From: Candidatus Lernaella stagnicola
GTDB taxonomy: Bacteria > Lernaellota > Lernaellaia > Lernaellales > Lernaellaceae
NCBI GenBank assembly: GCA_030765525.1
Contig: JAVCCK010000027.1
Coordinates: 248,001-312,000, forward strand
Reading direction: 5' to 3'
Length of the DNA stretch: 64,000 nt
Shown: piece by piece, positions 9,076-17,106 of the stretch
Layout: each line of letters begins with the position of its first letter
How positions within the stretch are numbered: position 1 is the first letter of the stretch
Position numbers and translations under genes: made by a program
Notes under the pieces: model-generated
What the model was told of the DNA's origin: nothing
Database searches by the model: none
The model's input: the letters and a program-made list of their open reading frames with translations, nothing else

Positions 9076-9990
9076 ATGACTCGAGCATGCCGGCTGTTTG
9101 TTTTGTTGATCGCGCTTTGCTTGATTATCGCGCCGGTGGGATGCCGCGACCTGAGCGAAGATGAACAGGAACCCGGCGTGCCGGAAACCAATCCCGGCCC
9201 CGGATACCCGGGCGCCAACGACGACAACGGCGACGACGACGCCCCGCTGGTCGGCACCAAGTACCCGATCGTGCTCATGCACGGCTTTTTCGGTTGGGGC
9301 GAAGCCGGCCCCCTCTCCTACTTCGCGGGCGTGCAGAAGGATCTGGCGGCGCAGGGCTTCGAAGTGATCGACCCCGCAGTGTCGGCGATTCACTCGATGG
9401 AATACCGGGCCGGGCAATGGGCCGACGTGATCAACGCGGCGTACGCCGGGCGGAAAATCAACATCATCGCCCATAGCCAGGGCGGTCTCGACGCGCGCTA
9501 TATGATCTCCCAAATGGGCTGGGGCGACCGCATCGCTTCGGTGACCATGATCGCCGTGCCCAACCAGGGCTCCGCGCTGGCGGACTACGCCGCCGAAATC
9601 TTGCCCGACCCGATCGAGTGGATGATCGATTGGGTTCTCAATTTGCTGGGTATGGATTGGGACGGCATCATCCAGATCTCGAACGACTATGTCCGCAACG
9701 AATTCAACCCCGCCAATCCCGACGACCCGCGCGTGAAGTATTACTCGTTCCAAACCGATTGCGGCAATGACTGCTTCTTCCTGCTGCTGCCGACGCACGG
9801 CCTGCTGGAAAGCCTCGAAGGCCCCAACGACGGCATCGTGCCCACGGCCGGGTCTGCCTACGGCGAGAACTTCGGGGTGCTGCACGCCGACCATTGGTCT
9901 TGCATCGGGCAGCCGGCGGGCTTGGCGGCGTTCGATCACAAGACGCTCTACCGCGAAATCGCTTACGGCCTGCGCGACGCGGGGTTTTAG
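9076..9990 (+). CDS. Secreted lipase/esterase lipoprotein (alpha/beta hydrolase)
   Basis: 304 residues. A signal peptide ends in a lipobox-like APVGC with Cys23 the probable lipidation site, followed by an acidic, Pro-rich linker to about residue 57 including NDDNGDDD. The catalytic domain resembles bacterial triacylglycerol lipases: oxyanion HGFFGWG (69-75), nucleophile elbow AHSQGG with Ser134, acid Asp252 in NDGIVP, and His273 in HADHW. It would hydrolyse carboxylic esters, probably at the cell surface or in the periplasm. Start ATG 9076 is preceded by GGGAGG. The substrate (lipid versus short-chain ester) is not evident, and no lipase-specific foldase gene is adjacent. Confidence 0.85.
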   Translation: MTRACRLFVLLIALCLIIAPVGCRDLSEDEQEPGVPETNPGPGYPGANDDNGDDDAPLVGTKYPIVLMHGFFGWGEAGPLSYFAGVQKDLAAQGFEVIDPAVSAIHSMEYRAGQWADVINAAYAGRKINIIAHSQGGLDARYMISQMGWGDRIASVTMIAVPNQGSALADYAAEILPDPIEWMIDWVLNLLGMDWDGIIQISNDYVRNEFNPANPDDPRVKYYSFQTDCGNDCFFLLLPTHGLLESLEGPNDGIVPTAGSAYGENFGVLHADHWSCIGQPAGLAAFDHKTLYREIAYGLRDAGF

Positions 9991-10272
9991 CGAGCGGATT
10001 TCCTGCCGGGAGAACGCTTTGCCGTGAAACGAAGCAAACGAAAAGCACTGATCGGCTGCGGCGTGGCCGATCAGGTGGGTAACGTGAAGGAATGGGTGGC
10101 CGCCCAGCGCGACGTGCCGCCCGGCGCCCGTATCGCCAAGGGCTCATCCTGATACAGCCACATCGGCCAGGCCCCGGTCTGCCTGCGCCAAATTTGGGTC
10201 AGCGGCGTGCGTCTCGACGATAAAGGCGTGCGCTGCGTGGCGGATGTGGCCCCGACGAATCAAGCGGATTAG
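9991..10272 (+). pseudogene. Remnant of an FGE-sulfatase (formylglycine-generating-enzyme) domain
   Basis: Reading on in the lipase frame past its TAG, the sequence encodes a recognisable C-terminal piece of an FGE/sulfatase-modifying-factor domain: GCGVADQVGNVKEWVA (compare the family's DM-GNVWEWV), AKGSS, an in-frame TGA where the family has GGSW, then GVRCVADVAP (compare GFRCV). It ends in TAG at 10270-10272. The N-terminal two thirds of the domain are missing. TGG to TGA at the conserved Trp and the loss of the rest point to a decayed gene. It is too short for me to exclude a small expressed ORF. Confidence 0.5.
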
Positions 10273-10291
10273 AACGACAGTTCCCGCCGTA

Positions 10292-10843
10292 TCACCGCCG
10301 CGCCGCCAGTACCCGCGCGGCAAAAGCGCCGGCCAAGAAACCGAACAAGTGCGCCTCCCAGGAAACGCCCGGCAGCCCCGGCAGCACGCCCCAAATCATC
10401 CCGCCGTAAAGCACGCCGATGATCAGCGAAAACACCATTGAGCCGAAGGTCCGCTCGAACCAGCCGCGTAAAAGCAGAAAGCCCAGGTAGCCGAAAATCA
10501 CGCCGCTGGCGCCCAGATGCACCGCGGGTCGGCCGAACACCCACACGCCAAGACCGCCGAAGAGCATGACGATAACCGTCACCGGAAAAATGTCGGCGGT
10601 GCGGCGGGCCATCACGAGCCAGCCGAGCGTCAGAAAGGGAATGGTGTTGGCCGCCACATGGCCCAGCCCGCCGTGCAAAAACGGCGCGAACACGATGCCG
10701 CGCAATCCAATCAGGTGACGCGGCAGGATGCCCCAGGCGTTGAGCGCGCCGCCGAAGAGAAAGATATCGACCAGTTCGGTCAGCCAAAGGACGGCCAGCG
10801 CGCCGAACAAAATCTTCGCCTGCGTTCGCAATTCGTTTTTCAC
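10292..10843 (-). CDS. Rhomboid-family intramembrane serine protease
   Basis: 183 residues from GTG 10841-10843, preferred because GGAGG lies 8 bp upstream; an in-frame ATG at 10882 has no ribosome-binding site. Six hydrophobic segments with rhomboid landmarks in order: HGGLGHVAAN (TM2, the His/Asn oxyanion region), GASGVIFG (TM4, Ser nucleophile), and HLFGFLAG (TM6, His of the dyad). It cleaves transmembrane substrates within the inner membrane; physiological substrates are unknown. Its stop lies 19 bp from the FGE-domain remnant on the opposite strand, and it diverges from the tryptophanase gene. Confidence 0.88.
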   Translation of the reverse strand: MKNELRTQAKILFGALAVLWLTELVDIFLFGGALNAWGILPRHLIGLRGIVFAPFLHGGLGHVAANTIPFLTLGWLVMARRTADIFPVTVIVMLFGGLGVWVFGRPAVHLGASGVIFGYLGFLLLRGWFERTFGSMVFSLIIGVLYGGMIWGVLPGLPGVSWEAHLFGFLAGAFAARVLAARR

Positions 10844-11033
10844 TCCGTGCCCTCCGCCGGTTGTTCGCGGCGCGACCGACATTTATCATGCACCATCATG
10901 AATCATCCCGAAACGGCTACCGAGAAAACCCTAGACGCGGTTGCCGTGAACTCATGAGCGCTTCGTCCCGTAACTTGCGCCCGCGCGACGCTCGGATTAA
11001 ACTCACCGCGCCAACCCGCGAAGGAGACCGGCG

Positions 11034-12419
11034 ATGAGAGACTGCGAATGGCCCGCCTTTGAGCCCTACAAAACGAAAATGGTCGAAGCGATTCCCATCA
11101 CCACCGCCAGCCAGCGGCGAGCCGCCGCCGAACGCGCCAAGTACAATCTGTTTAAGCTCCGCGCCCGGGAAGTGACCATCGACCTGCTCACCGACAGCGG
11201 CACGGCCGCCATGAGCGACCGGCAGTGGAGCCGCATCATGCTCGGCGACGAATCCTACGCGGGCGCCGAAAGTTTCCTGGTTTTCCAAGACACCGTGCGC
11301 CGCATCACCGGCATGCAGCAGGTCCTGCCGACCCACCAGGGCCGCGCGGCTGAAAACCTGTTGTTCACGGCCATGGTCAAGCCGGGCGATATCGTGCCCA
11401 ACAACATGCATTTCGACACCACCGAAGCCAACGTCATCACCAAAGGCGGCCAGGCGCTCAACCTGCCTTGCGGCGAAGCGTCGGATATCACCGCCGACAA
11501 GCCTTTCAAGGGCAATATGGATACCGAGCGGCTCGAACAGGTGCTCACCGAGCACAAGGGCGAGGTGCCGCTGGTGATCATGACCGTCACCAACAACAGC
11601 GCCGGCGGCCAACCGGCGAGCATGGCCAACGTGCGGGAAGTCAGCCGTATCTGCCACCGGCACAAGGTGCCCTTATTTCTCGATTGCGCCCGCTACGCCG
11701 AGAACTGCTGGTTCATCAAGCACCGCGAACCCGGCTACCACGACAAGAGCGTCGAGGATATCGCCCACGAAATGTTCGGCCACGCCGACGGCGCGTTGAT
11801 GAGCGCCAAGAAAGACGCCTACGTCAACATCGGCGGCTTCCTGGCGATGCGCAACCACGAGCTGAAGATGAAAGTCGCCGAGTACATGGTGGTCGTCGAA
11901 GGCTTCGTCACCTACGGCGGCATGGCCGGACGCGACATGGAAGCCGTGGCGCAGGGCCTGCAGGAAGGCCTCGACGAGCAGATCCTTACCGCGCGTATTG
12001 GGCAAGTCACGCGGCTGGCCGACCGCCTGACCGAACTGGGCATACCCACCCTGCAACCGGCCGGCGGCCACGCGGTGTTCCTTGACGTCAAACGCATGCT
12101 GCCGCATATCCCGCAAAGCCAACTACCCGGCCAGGCGCTGACCGTCGAACTGTACCTGGAAGGCGGCGTGCGGAGCGTGGAGATCGGCACGGTGATGTTC
12201 GCCCATGCCGATCCGGAAACCGGCGAGATGTTGTACCCCGACCTGGAACTAGTGCGCCTGGCGATCCCGCGCCGCGTTTACAGCGACAACCACATGGAAC
12301 ACGTGGCGCGCACCTGCCGCTGCGTGCTGGACCGCGCCGAGAAAATCCGCGGTATGCGCTTTACCTACAGCCCCCCGCGGCTGAAACACTTCCTCGCCCA
12401 CTTCGATTGGGTGCAATAA
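11034..12419 (+). CDS. tnaA: Tryptophanase / beta-eliminating lyase
   Basis: 461 residues, full length for the PLP-dependent tryptophanase/tyrosine phenol-lyase family (about 455-475). Conserved blocks: IDLLTDSGT near the N-terminus, PTHQGRAAENLL, NNSAGGQP, Asp-Ala/Cys-Arg PLP pocket DCARYAEN, and PLP lysine in MSAKKDAYVNIGG. Tyrosine phenol-lyase has Arg in its RSMERG segment to bind the phenol; here the segment is RSVEIG, with Ile as in tryptophanase. Conversion of Trp to indole, pyruvate and ammonia is therefore the better guess. ATG 11034 follows AAGGAGA. No Trp-containing TnaC-like leader peptide or TnaB permease is present, so induction must differ from E. coli. Confidence 0.8.
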   Translation: MRDCEWPAFEPYKTKMVEAIPITTASQRRAAAERAKYNLFKLRAREVTIDLLTDSGTAAMSDRQWSRIMLGDESYAGAESFLVFQDTVRRITGMQQVLPTHQGRAAENLLFTAMVKPGDIVPNNMHFDTTEANVITKGGQALNLPCGEASDITADKPFKGNMDTERLEQVLTEHKGEVPLVIMTVTNNSAGGQPASMANVREVSRICHRHKVPLFLDCARYAENCWFIKHREPGYHDKSVEDIAHEMFGHADGALMSAKKDAYVNIGGFLAMRNHELKMKVAEYMVVVEGFVTYGGMAGRDMEAVAQGLQEGLDEQILTARIGQVTRLADRLTELGIPTLQPAGGHAVFLDVKRMLPHIPQSQLPGQALTVELYLEGGVRSVEIGTVMFAHADPETGEMLYPDLELVRLAIPRRVYSDNHMEHVARTCRCVLDRAEKIRGMRFTYSPPRLKHFLAHFDWVQ

Positions 12420-12453
12420 CCGAGGAAACGCTTTCTCTCCGGTCTACCCCCCG

Positions 12454-12861
12454 CTACTCGCCCACCACCACGTTGATCGTGACGGTTTTGGCAGGAGGCG
12501 TGTCCTTTTCCCAGGGGCGGAAAAAGGTCGCGGTGAGCGTGGCGCGGCCGGGCTTTTTGGCGGTGAGGGGAAAGACATAGTGAATCGGCCCGCCAACGAG
12601 GCCGGGCGCGTGGTCGACCTTCACGTCGTGCTTGCCGACTTCCACCACGCCCGCGTCGCTGGAGACAACCTGCCACACGTAGCCGGTGCCCGCGTTGGCC
12701 AGCAGCGTAACGTGCGTTACGGCCCCGGCGGCCAGCGTGATTTCCCGGCCGTTGTCCGCGTCGGTTAATCGCGGCGCGTCGCCCGCGGCCAGTGCCGCAG
12801 CAGTTAACAGCAGGATCACCAGCCAGCTAGAGACCGCAGCCGCCGCCGTCTTCTTCATCAT
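12454..12861 (-). CDS. Chagasin-like cysteine protease inhibitor (I42 family), secreted
   Basis: 135 residues (134 if the second of two tandem ATGs is used). A signal peptide ends near ALAAGDA. The mature Ig-like domain carries the three inhibitory loops of family I42 inhibitors of papain-like proteases: NAGTGYVW (56-63, family NPTTGY-W), GLVGGPI (87-93, family G-GG) and RPWE (115-118, exact). It would block C1A cysteine proteases in the periplasm or outside the cell. Its start lies inside the upstream papain-like protease gene (overlap 12827-12861), so the two are translationally coupled, as expected for a protease and its own inhibitor. The frame is open upstream but only as a shadow of the protease's Asp tract. 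Confidence 0.85.
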   Translation of the reverse strand: MMKKTAAAAVSSWLVILLLTAAALAAGDAPRLTDADNGREITLAAGAVTHVTLLANAGTGYVWQVVSSDAGVVEVGKHDVKVDHAPGLVGGPIHYVFPLTAKKPGRATLTATFFRPWEKDTPPAKTVTINVVVGE

Positions 12862-14629
12862 CGCGTTCACCGCTGCTTTGGTTGGGTTTGTTGTTGCCGC
12901 CGGCGTCGTCGTCGTCCGAAGCGTCGTCATCGTCGGAGGCGTCATCGTCGTCGTCGGAGGCGTCGTTGTCATCGTTGTCGTCGTTGTCATCGTCGTTGTC
13001 GTCATCGTCGTCGTCGCCCGCGCCGGAAACCGAGAAGACGCCGTCAACGTGATTCGAGGCCGAGCCGCAGATATCGGTGAAGTACGCCTCGAACGCGTAG
13101 GAGCCCGGCGACGCGTCTTCCAGGTCGAAGTAGAAACCCCAATAGAGGCCGGAATCGTCGGTGCTGCAGCCCAGGTAGAAGGGGTTGGGGCCCAGATTCT
13201 GCCAGCCGCCGCCCGCGTCGATCATCAGGTCGCCGCCGGGCAGGTTGCACTGGTCGTCTTCGTATTCGAAGCGGATTTCCAGCATCACGCCGGGCTGCAC
13301 TTCCAACGGCGTCTGCAGTTCGATGGACTCCACGAAGTAATGCGTCGATTGGATATGCGGCGCGGTGTTGCCCGCGCAGGGCTGCGGATTGGTCTGCACC
13401 GTGAATTCGAAGGGCAGCACATTGCTTTCGTTGCCCGCGGTGTCCACGACGTACAAATTGCCGTCGTGCCCGCCCGTCGTCATTTCGAAGTCGAAGTAGA
13501 AGCCCAGCGCGCCCGACGCGCCCATATCGGTCAGCGGGCCGAGCGTGTAGGTGTCGCCGTCGAGTTCGGCGTAGAGCATGCCGCCGTCCAGGTTGCCGTC
13601 CGAGTCGTCATAATCAAAGGCGATCGACAACGTCGCCGACTGCGCGGGGGTGACGTACACCGGCGGGTAGACCAATTCGTCGTCATCGTCGTAGTAACGC
13701 AGGTAGTCGATGGTCGGCGCATGGCCGGTCGGCTGCGTGCCGCCCTCGTCGAAGCTGAGCCACTGCGTATCCTGCCCGAAACTGACCGACCCGTTGACCT
13801 GGCTGTAAGCGATGCGGAAGTAGCCGCTTTCGCCCCAGTAGGAACCCCAAGAATTTTTGCAGGTGAAGTACTGGCCGCTGTCGTTGTAGCCGACGATCAG
13901 GATCGCGTGCCCGCCCTCGTAGCTGCCCCAGGATTGGGAATACACGCCCTCGTCGTAGTAGTTGAAATCGGAGTACACGTCCATCGCGGTGATCAGCGGG
14001 CCGTGCTGATACAGGGCCTGCTTGATCGATTCGACGTTCTGCGAAACCGTGCCGCGGCTGTTGGCGGTGTACAAGCGGCTCGACCAATTGCCGCAGCGGT
14101 CGCATGCAGAGTTATGCGCCACGTAGGGCATGCAGGCTTCGTCGACGGTGCCCTGCGTCACCAGGAATTGCGCCGGCTCCCACACCGAGTACGAACCGTT
14201 GCAGTCGTATTGCGAGTAGCAATCGCTCACCAGGTACTGCTCGGACAAGTCGATGCTGCGCGGATAGCCGCCCTCGCGGATCGCCGCCGACTCCAACGCA
14301 CCGACCGCCGCAAACGCCCAGCACGAACCGCACTGGCCCTGCGAGCGCACGTTGGTCACCGCGCTTTGGTCGCGCCAATCGAAATTCGTGGGGATGTCCA
14401 GGGGCGGATCGATCTTCGGTTCGAGCAAATCGAGTTCCAGCGGCTTGTTGATGCCCAGATGGGACCCAAATTCATCGGGATGGAAAAACGCCTCGGCGGC
14501 CTTCCACGCGGCGTTGTTCTCCGTGATGGCCCGGCGAACCTTTTCGAGGTCGTCGTCCGCCGCGGCGCCGGTCGCCCACACGGCAATCATCAGCAAAATA
14601 ACAAAAACCAACGTAACCCTTCGAAACAT
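12827..14629 (-). CDS. Secreted papain-like (C1A) cysteine protease with Asp-rich C-terminal tail
   Basis: 600 residues: signal peptide (1-24), short pro-region (about 25-75, helix with ENNAAWKAAEA), C1A catalytic domain (about 80-300), then two beta-rich Ig-like modules (about 300-400 and 420-530), then an Asp/Asn/Ser tract and the end EEDGGGCGL. Active-site residues are all present: Gln99 and Cys103 in GQCGSCWAF, His241 in GGHAILIVGY, Asn259 in KNSWG. No N-terminal lipobox exists; the only anchor-like feature is the C-terminal Cys, third from the end. Downstream and overlapping by 35 bp is a chagasin-type inhibitor gene. Likely an extracellular or surface digestive protease. Confidence 0.9.
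   Translation of the reverse strand: MFRRVTLVFVILLMIAVWATGAAADDDLEKVRRAITENNAAWKAAEAFFHPDEFGSHLGINKPLELDLLEPKIDPPLDIPTNFDWRDQSAVTNVRSQGQCGSCWAFAAVGALESAAIREGGYPRSIDLSEQYLVSDCYSQYDCNGSYSVWEPAQFLVTQGTVDEACMPYVAHNSACDRCGNWSSRLYTANSRGTVSQNVESIKQALYQHGPLITAMDVYSDFNYYDEGVYSQSWGSYEGGHAILIVGYNDSGQYFTCKNSWGSYWGESGYFRIAYSQVNGSVSFGQDTQWLSFDEGGTQPTGHAPTIDYLRYYDDDDELVYPPVYVTPAQSATLSIAFDYDDSDGNLDGGMLYAELDGDTYTLGPLTDMGASGALGFYFDFEMTTGGHDGNLYVVDTAGNESNVLPFEFTVQTNPQPCAGNTAPHIQSTHYFVESIELQTPLEVQPGVMLEIRFEYEDDQCNLPGGDLMIDAGGGWQNLGPNPFYLGCSTDDSGLYWGFYFDLEDASPGSYAFEAYFTDICGSASNHVDGVFSVSGAGDDDDDDNDDDNDDNDDNDASDDDDDASDDDDASDDDDAGGNNKPNQSSGERDDEEDGGGCGL
12901..13017 (-). repeat. Asp/Asn/Ser codon-repeat tract (C-terminal tail of the cysteine protease)
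   Basis: Imperfect GAC/GAT/AAC codon repeats encode [15 protein letters not shown] followed by a DASDDDD-type periodic repeat. The second part has a regular 15-18-bp period, consistent with slippage expansion. Confidence 0.8.
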
Positions 14630-14836
14630 GGCCTCTTCTCCTTGCGTTTTCCCGTCGTTTGCCCGGCGCCGGCGTCGCCGGCCTGCCCGGGGGGCTACCC
14701 GCCCCGGATACTATCGAAGCGAATATTGAATGCAAGTCCCGGCCTTCTTTCTGCAAGCCAATCACGATCGCCGCAAATTGCAAAACCGCGAGAAAGCCGT
14801 TACTTTATGGCGGTTTCGATGAAAGGACGATAAACG

Positions 14837-16987
14837 ATGAAATCCTCCTCGCTACTGTTTGGGCTTTTCGTTTTGCTCGCGCTGTTATTGGCGGTATCCG
14901 TGGCCTGCGACGACGACGATGATGACGACGATGATGCCGGCGACGACGACGATGACAATGACGACGACAATAATGACGACACAAACGACGACGATGACGA
15001 CACCGGCGACGACGACACCGGTGACGATGACGACGATAACAATGACGACGACGACGACAATGACACCGATCCCGGCGACGCCATCGAGCCCACCGCCGCG
15101 TTCCTCGACCGGCAGGATACGTATCTGCAGCACTGCTACGACAACAACGGCCCCGGTCAGGGCGGCCGTCACGGCCAAAGCTGCCGCGTCTACCTCGGCG
15201 CGTCGGAATACAACGAAGCCACGGTCTATGAGTCCATCGCCAAGATCAACGCCCGCGAAGATACCTCCGACTTCGACCTGACCGGCTTGCTGCGCATGCT
15301 GTATCTCGACCGCGAGGCGCAGGCCCTGCCCGCCACGTTCAAGGCCGACATCGAAGACACGGTGCTCAATTTCAAGTACTGGCTCGACGAGCCCGGCCCC
15401 GACGACCTGTGTTGGTGGTCGGAAAACCACCAGATTCTGTACCACTCGCTGGAATACCTCGCCGGGCAGCTTTTCCCCGACGACGTGTTCCCCAATTCCG
15501 GCATGACCGGTACGGAACACATGCTGCACGCCGAACCGCTGATCCACCGCTGGATGAAGTTTCGCGGTTACTTCGGATTTTCCGAGTGGCATTCGAACGT
15601 CTATTTTCAGGAAGACATGCCGCCGCTGATCAACCTGGCGGATTTCGCCGAAGATGAAGTTATCGCCACGAAAGCGGCGATGATTATGGACATGATGGCC
15701 TTCGACATGGCGATGAACTACTACCACGGCCTGTTCGCCACGACCCACGGCCGCACCTATCCCAGCAAACTGCTCGGCGGCTTGAACGACTCGACGCGGG
15801 TGGGCGTCTGGATCATGCTCGGCCTGGGCGAAATGGGCACCAGCACGAGTGATTTCACCGGCTCGTTCCTTGCCACAAGCGATACCTACTTCCCGCCGCC
15901 GATTTTGGAAGCCGTCGCCGTGGATTCCATCGACTTCGTGGAGCACAAGCAGCGCGACAGCATCACGATTGAAGAAGGCCCGGAATGGGGCATCGGCTAC
16001 GAGGCTTACCAAGACGTCATGTTCTGGTGGGGCGCGACCGGTTACGCCGTGCCCGAAATCGTCGACGGCACCTTCGCGATGGTCAACGAATACAACTTGT
16101 GGGAAAGCTTCTTGTTCAGCGACATCGCGTTCCTCAAGCCCCTCGTCAACGGCCCGCTGCCGCGCCTGCTCACCACGATGTTCGAAGATTTGGCGCGCGG
16201 CGTCGCGCTGGAACGAGTGAGCACCTACACCCACCGCACGCCGAACTATCAGCTATCGGGCGCGCAGGATTTCAAGCCCGGCATGTGGGCCGCGCAAGTG
16301 CACATTTGGCAGGCGACGCTGGATAAAGACGCCTATGTGTTCACCACCTACCCCGGCGGCCTAGCCGACGATTACGCGGGCGGACCGTGGACCGGCGGCT
16401 TCCTGCCGCGCGCCACGCTGCATGAAAACGTCGGGGTCATTCAATACCGCCGGCCTCAAATCCCGTTGCTCGATCAACTGCTCTTTGTCGATTACAGCCA
16501 CGCCTATTTCCCGAAAACCGGTTTTGACGAATGGTCGCAGAGCGGCAACTGGGCCTTCGGCCGCAAGGGCGACGCCTACGTCGCGCTGTACTCCGAGAAC
16601 CCCACGGAATGGGCGACCGACAACGACTACGAGCTCATCGCCGACGCCAAGGAAAACGTGTGGATTGTCGAACTGGGCGACATCGATGAACACGGGTCCT
16701 ATGCCGCCTTCGTCGCCGCGGTCGAAAGCGCCTCGGTAACCATCACGGAAGACGAAGTGAGCTACGGCTCGCCGACGCAAGGCGCGGTTGTCGTCGGCTG
16801 GGAAGGCGAGATGACCGTGGACGGCGCAACGATCGATCTCGGCCCGTACGAGCGGTGGGAGAACATCTACTGCCAACAGCCGTGGGGCACGAACGTGACG
16901 ACCATCGAATTCGACGGCGCCCGCCTCGAACTCGATTACGAACGTGACGACCCGCGCCGCCGTTACTGGGAAGACGCGCCGGAATAG
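14837..16987 (+). CDS. Large Asp-rich lipoprotein, unknown function (716 aa)
   Basis: Signal peptide ends in SVAC; Cys24 is directly followed by about 55 residues of almost pure Asp/Asn/Thr/Gly. The mature domain (about 80-716) is not a family I can name. It starts AAFLDRQDTYLQHCYDNN, then a helical region with WWSENHQILYHSLEYLAGQLFPD, an arrangement of paired helices and aromatic/His residues resembling (alpha/alpha)-toroid enzymes such as polysaccharide lyases or hydrolases; the C-terminal 150 residues look beta-rich. An enzyme acting on a carbohydrate polymer is a guess. ATG 14837 follows AAAGGAC. It diverges from the cysteine protease and converges on the phosphatase-like gene. Confidence 0.75.
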   Translation: MKSSSLLFGLFVLLALLLAVSVACDDDDDDDDDAGDDDDDNDDDNNDDTNDDDDDTGDDDTGDDDDDNNDDDDDNDTDPGDAIEPTAAFLDRQDTYLQHCYDNNGPGQGGRHGQSCRVYLGASEYNEATVYESIAKINAREDTSDFDLTGLLRMLYLDREAQALPATFKADIEDTVLNFKYWLDEPGPDDLCWWSENHQILYHSLEYLAGQLFPDDVFPNSGMTGTEHMLHAEPLIHRWMKFRGYFGFSEWHSNVYFQEDMPPLINLADFAEDEVIATKAAMIMDMMAFDMAMNYYHGLFATTHGRTYPSKLLGGLNDSTRVGVWIMLGLGEMGTSTSDFTGSFLATSDTYFPPPILEAVAVDSIDFVEHKQRDSITIEEGPEWGIGYEAYQDVMFWWGATGYAVPEIVDGTFAMVNEYNLWESFLFSDIAFLKPLVNGPLPRLLTTMFEDLARGVALERVSTYTHRTPNYQLSGAQDFKPGMWAAQVHIWQATLDKDAYVFTTYPGGLADDYAGGPWTGGFLPRATLHENVGVIQYRRPQIPLLDQLLFVDYSHAYFPKTGFDEWSQSGNWAFGRKGDAYVALYSENPTEWATDNDYELIADAKENVWIVELGDIDEHGSYAAFVAAVESASVTITEDEVSYGSPTQGAVVVGWEGEMTVDGATIDLGPYERWENIYCQQPWGTNVTTIEFDGARLELDYERDDPRRRYWEDAPE
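14909..15080 (+). repeat. Asp-rich codon-repeat tract after the lipobox Cys
   Basis: GAC/GAT repeats interrupted by AAC/AAT and ACC-GGC encode [15 protein letters not shown] and TGDDDTGDDDD-type units starting at the residue next to the lipidated Cys. Confidence 0.8.
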
Positions 16988-17106
16988 ACACTCCGGGCGG
17001 AGTTCGGGTAGCAGTTACATCGGCGGGAGATTGGCGCGTGCGCCTAGAAGCGCGCCGCGCGTCGTGTGAAAAGATTCCGCTCTGCCGCGACTACCGACCG
17101 GGCTAA

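Noticed and set aside
10888-11037. Possible tnaC-like leader peptide before the tryptophanase gene
   Set aside because: The only short frame there, of about 50 codons, has no Trp codon and no ribosome-binding site.
12686-14833. Long plus-strand frame (about 715 codons) opposite the cysteine protease
   Set aside because: It is the antisense of a gene with all C1A catalytic motifs; its Val/Arg-rich composition is a mirror effect of GC-rich codons and Asp repeats.
14909-15080. CRISPR-like array suspected from the regular repeats of the Asp tracts
   Set aside because: Repeats are in-frame Asp/Asn codons within coding sequence, without constant spacers.
14885-16234. Minus-strand frame (about 450 codons) opposite the Asp-tract lipoprotein
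   Set aside because: Its Val/Ile-rich C-terminal run is simply the reverse of the Asp codons; no start signal.
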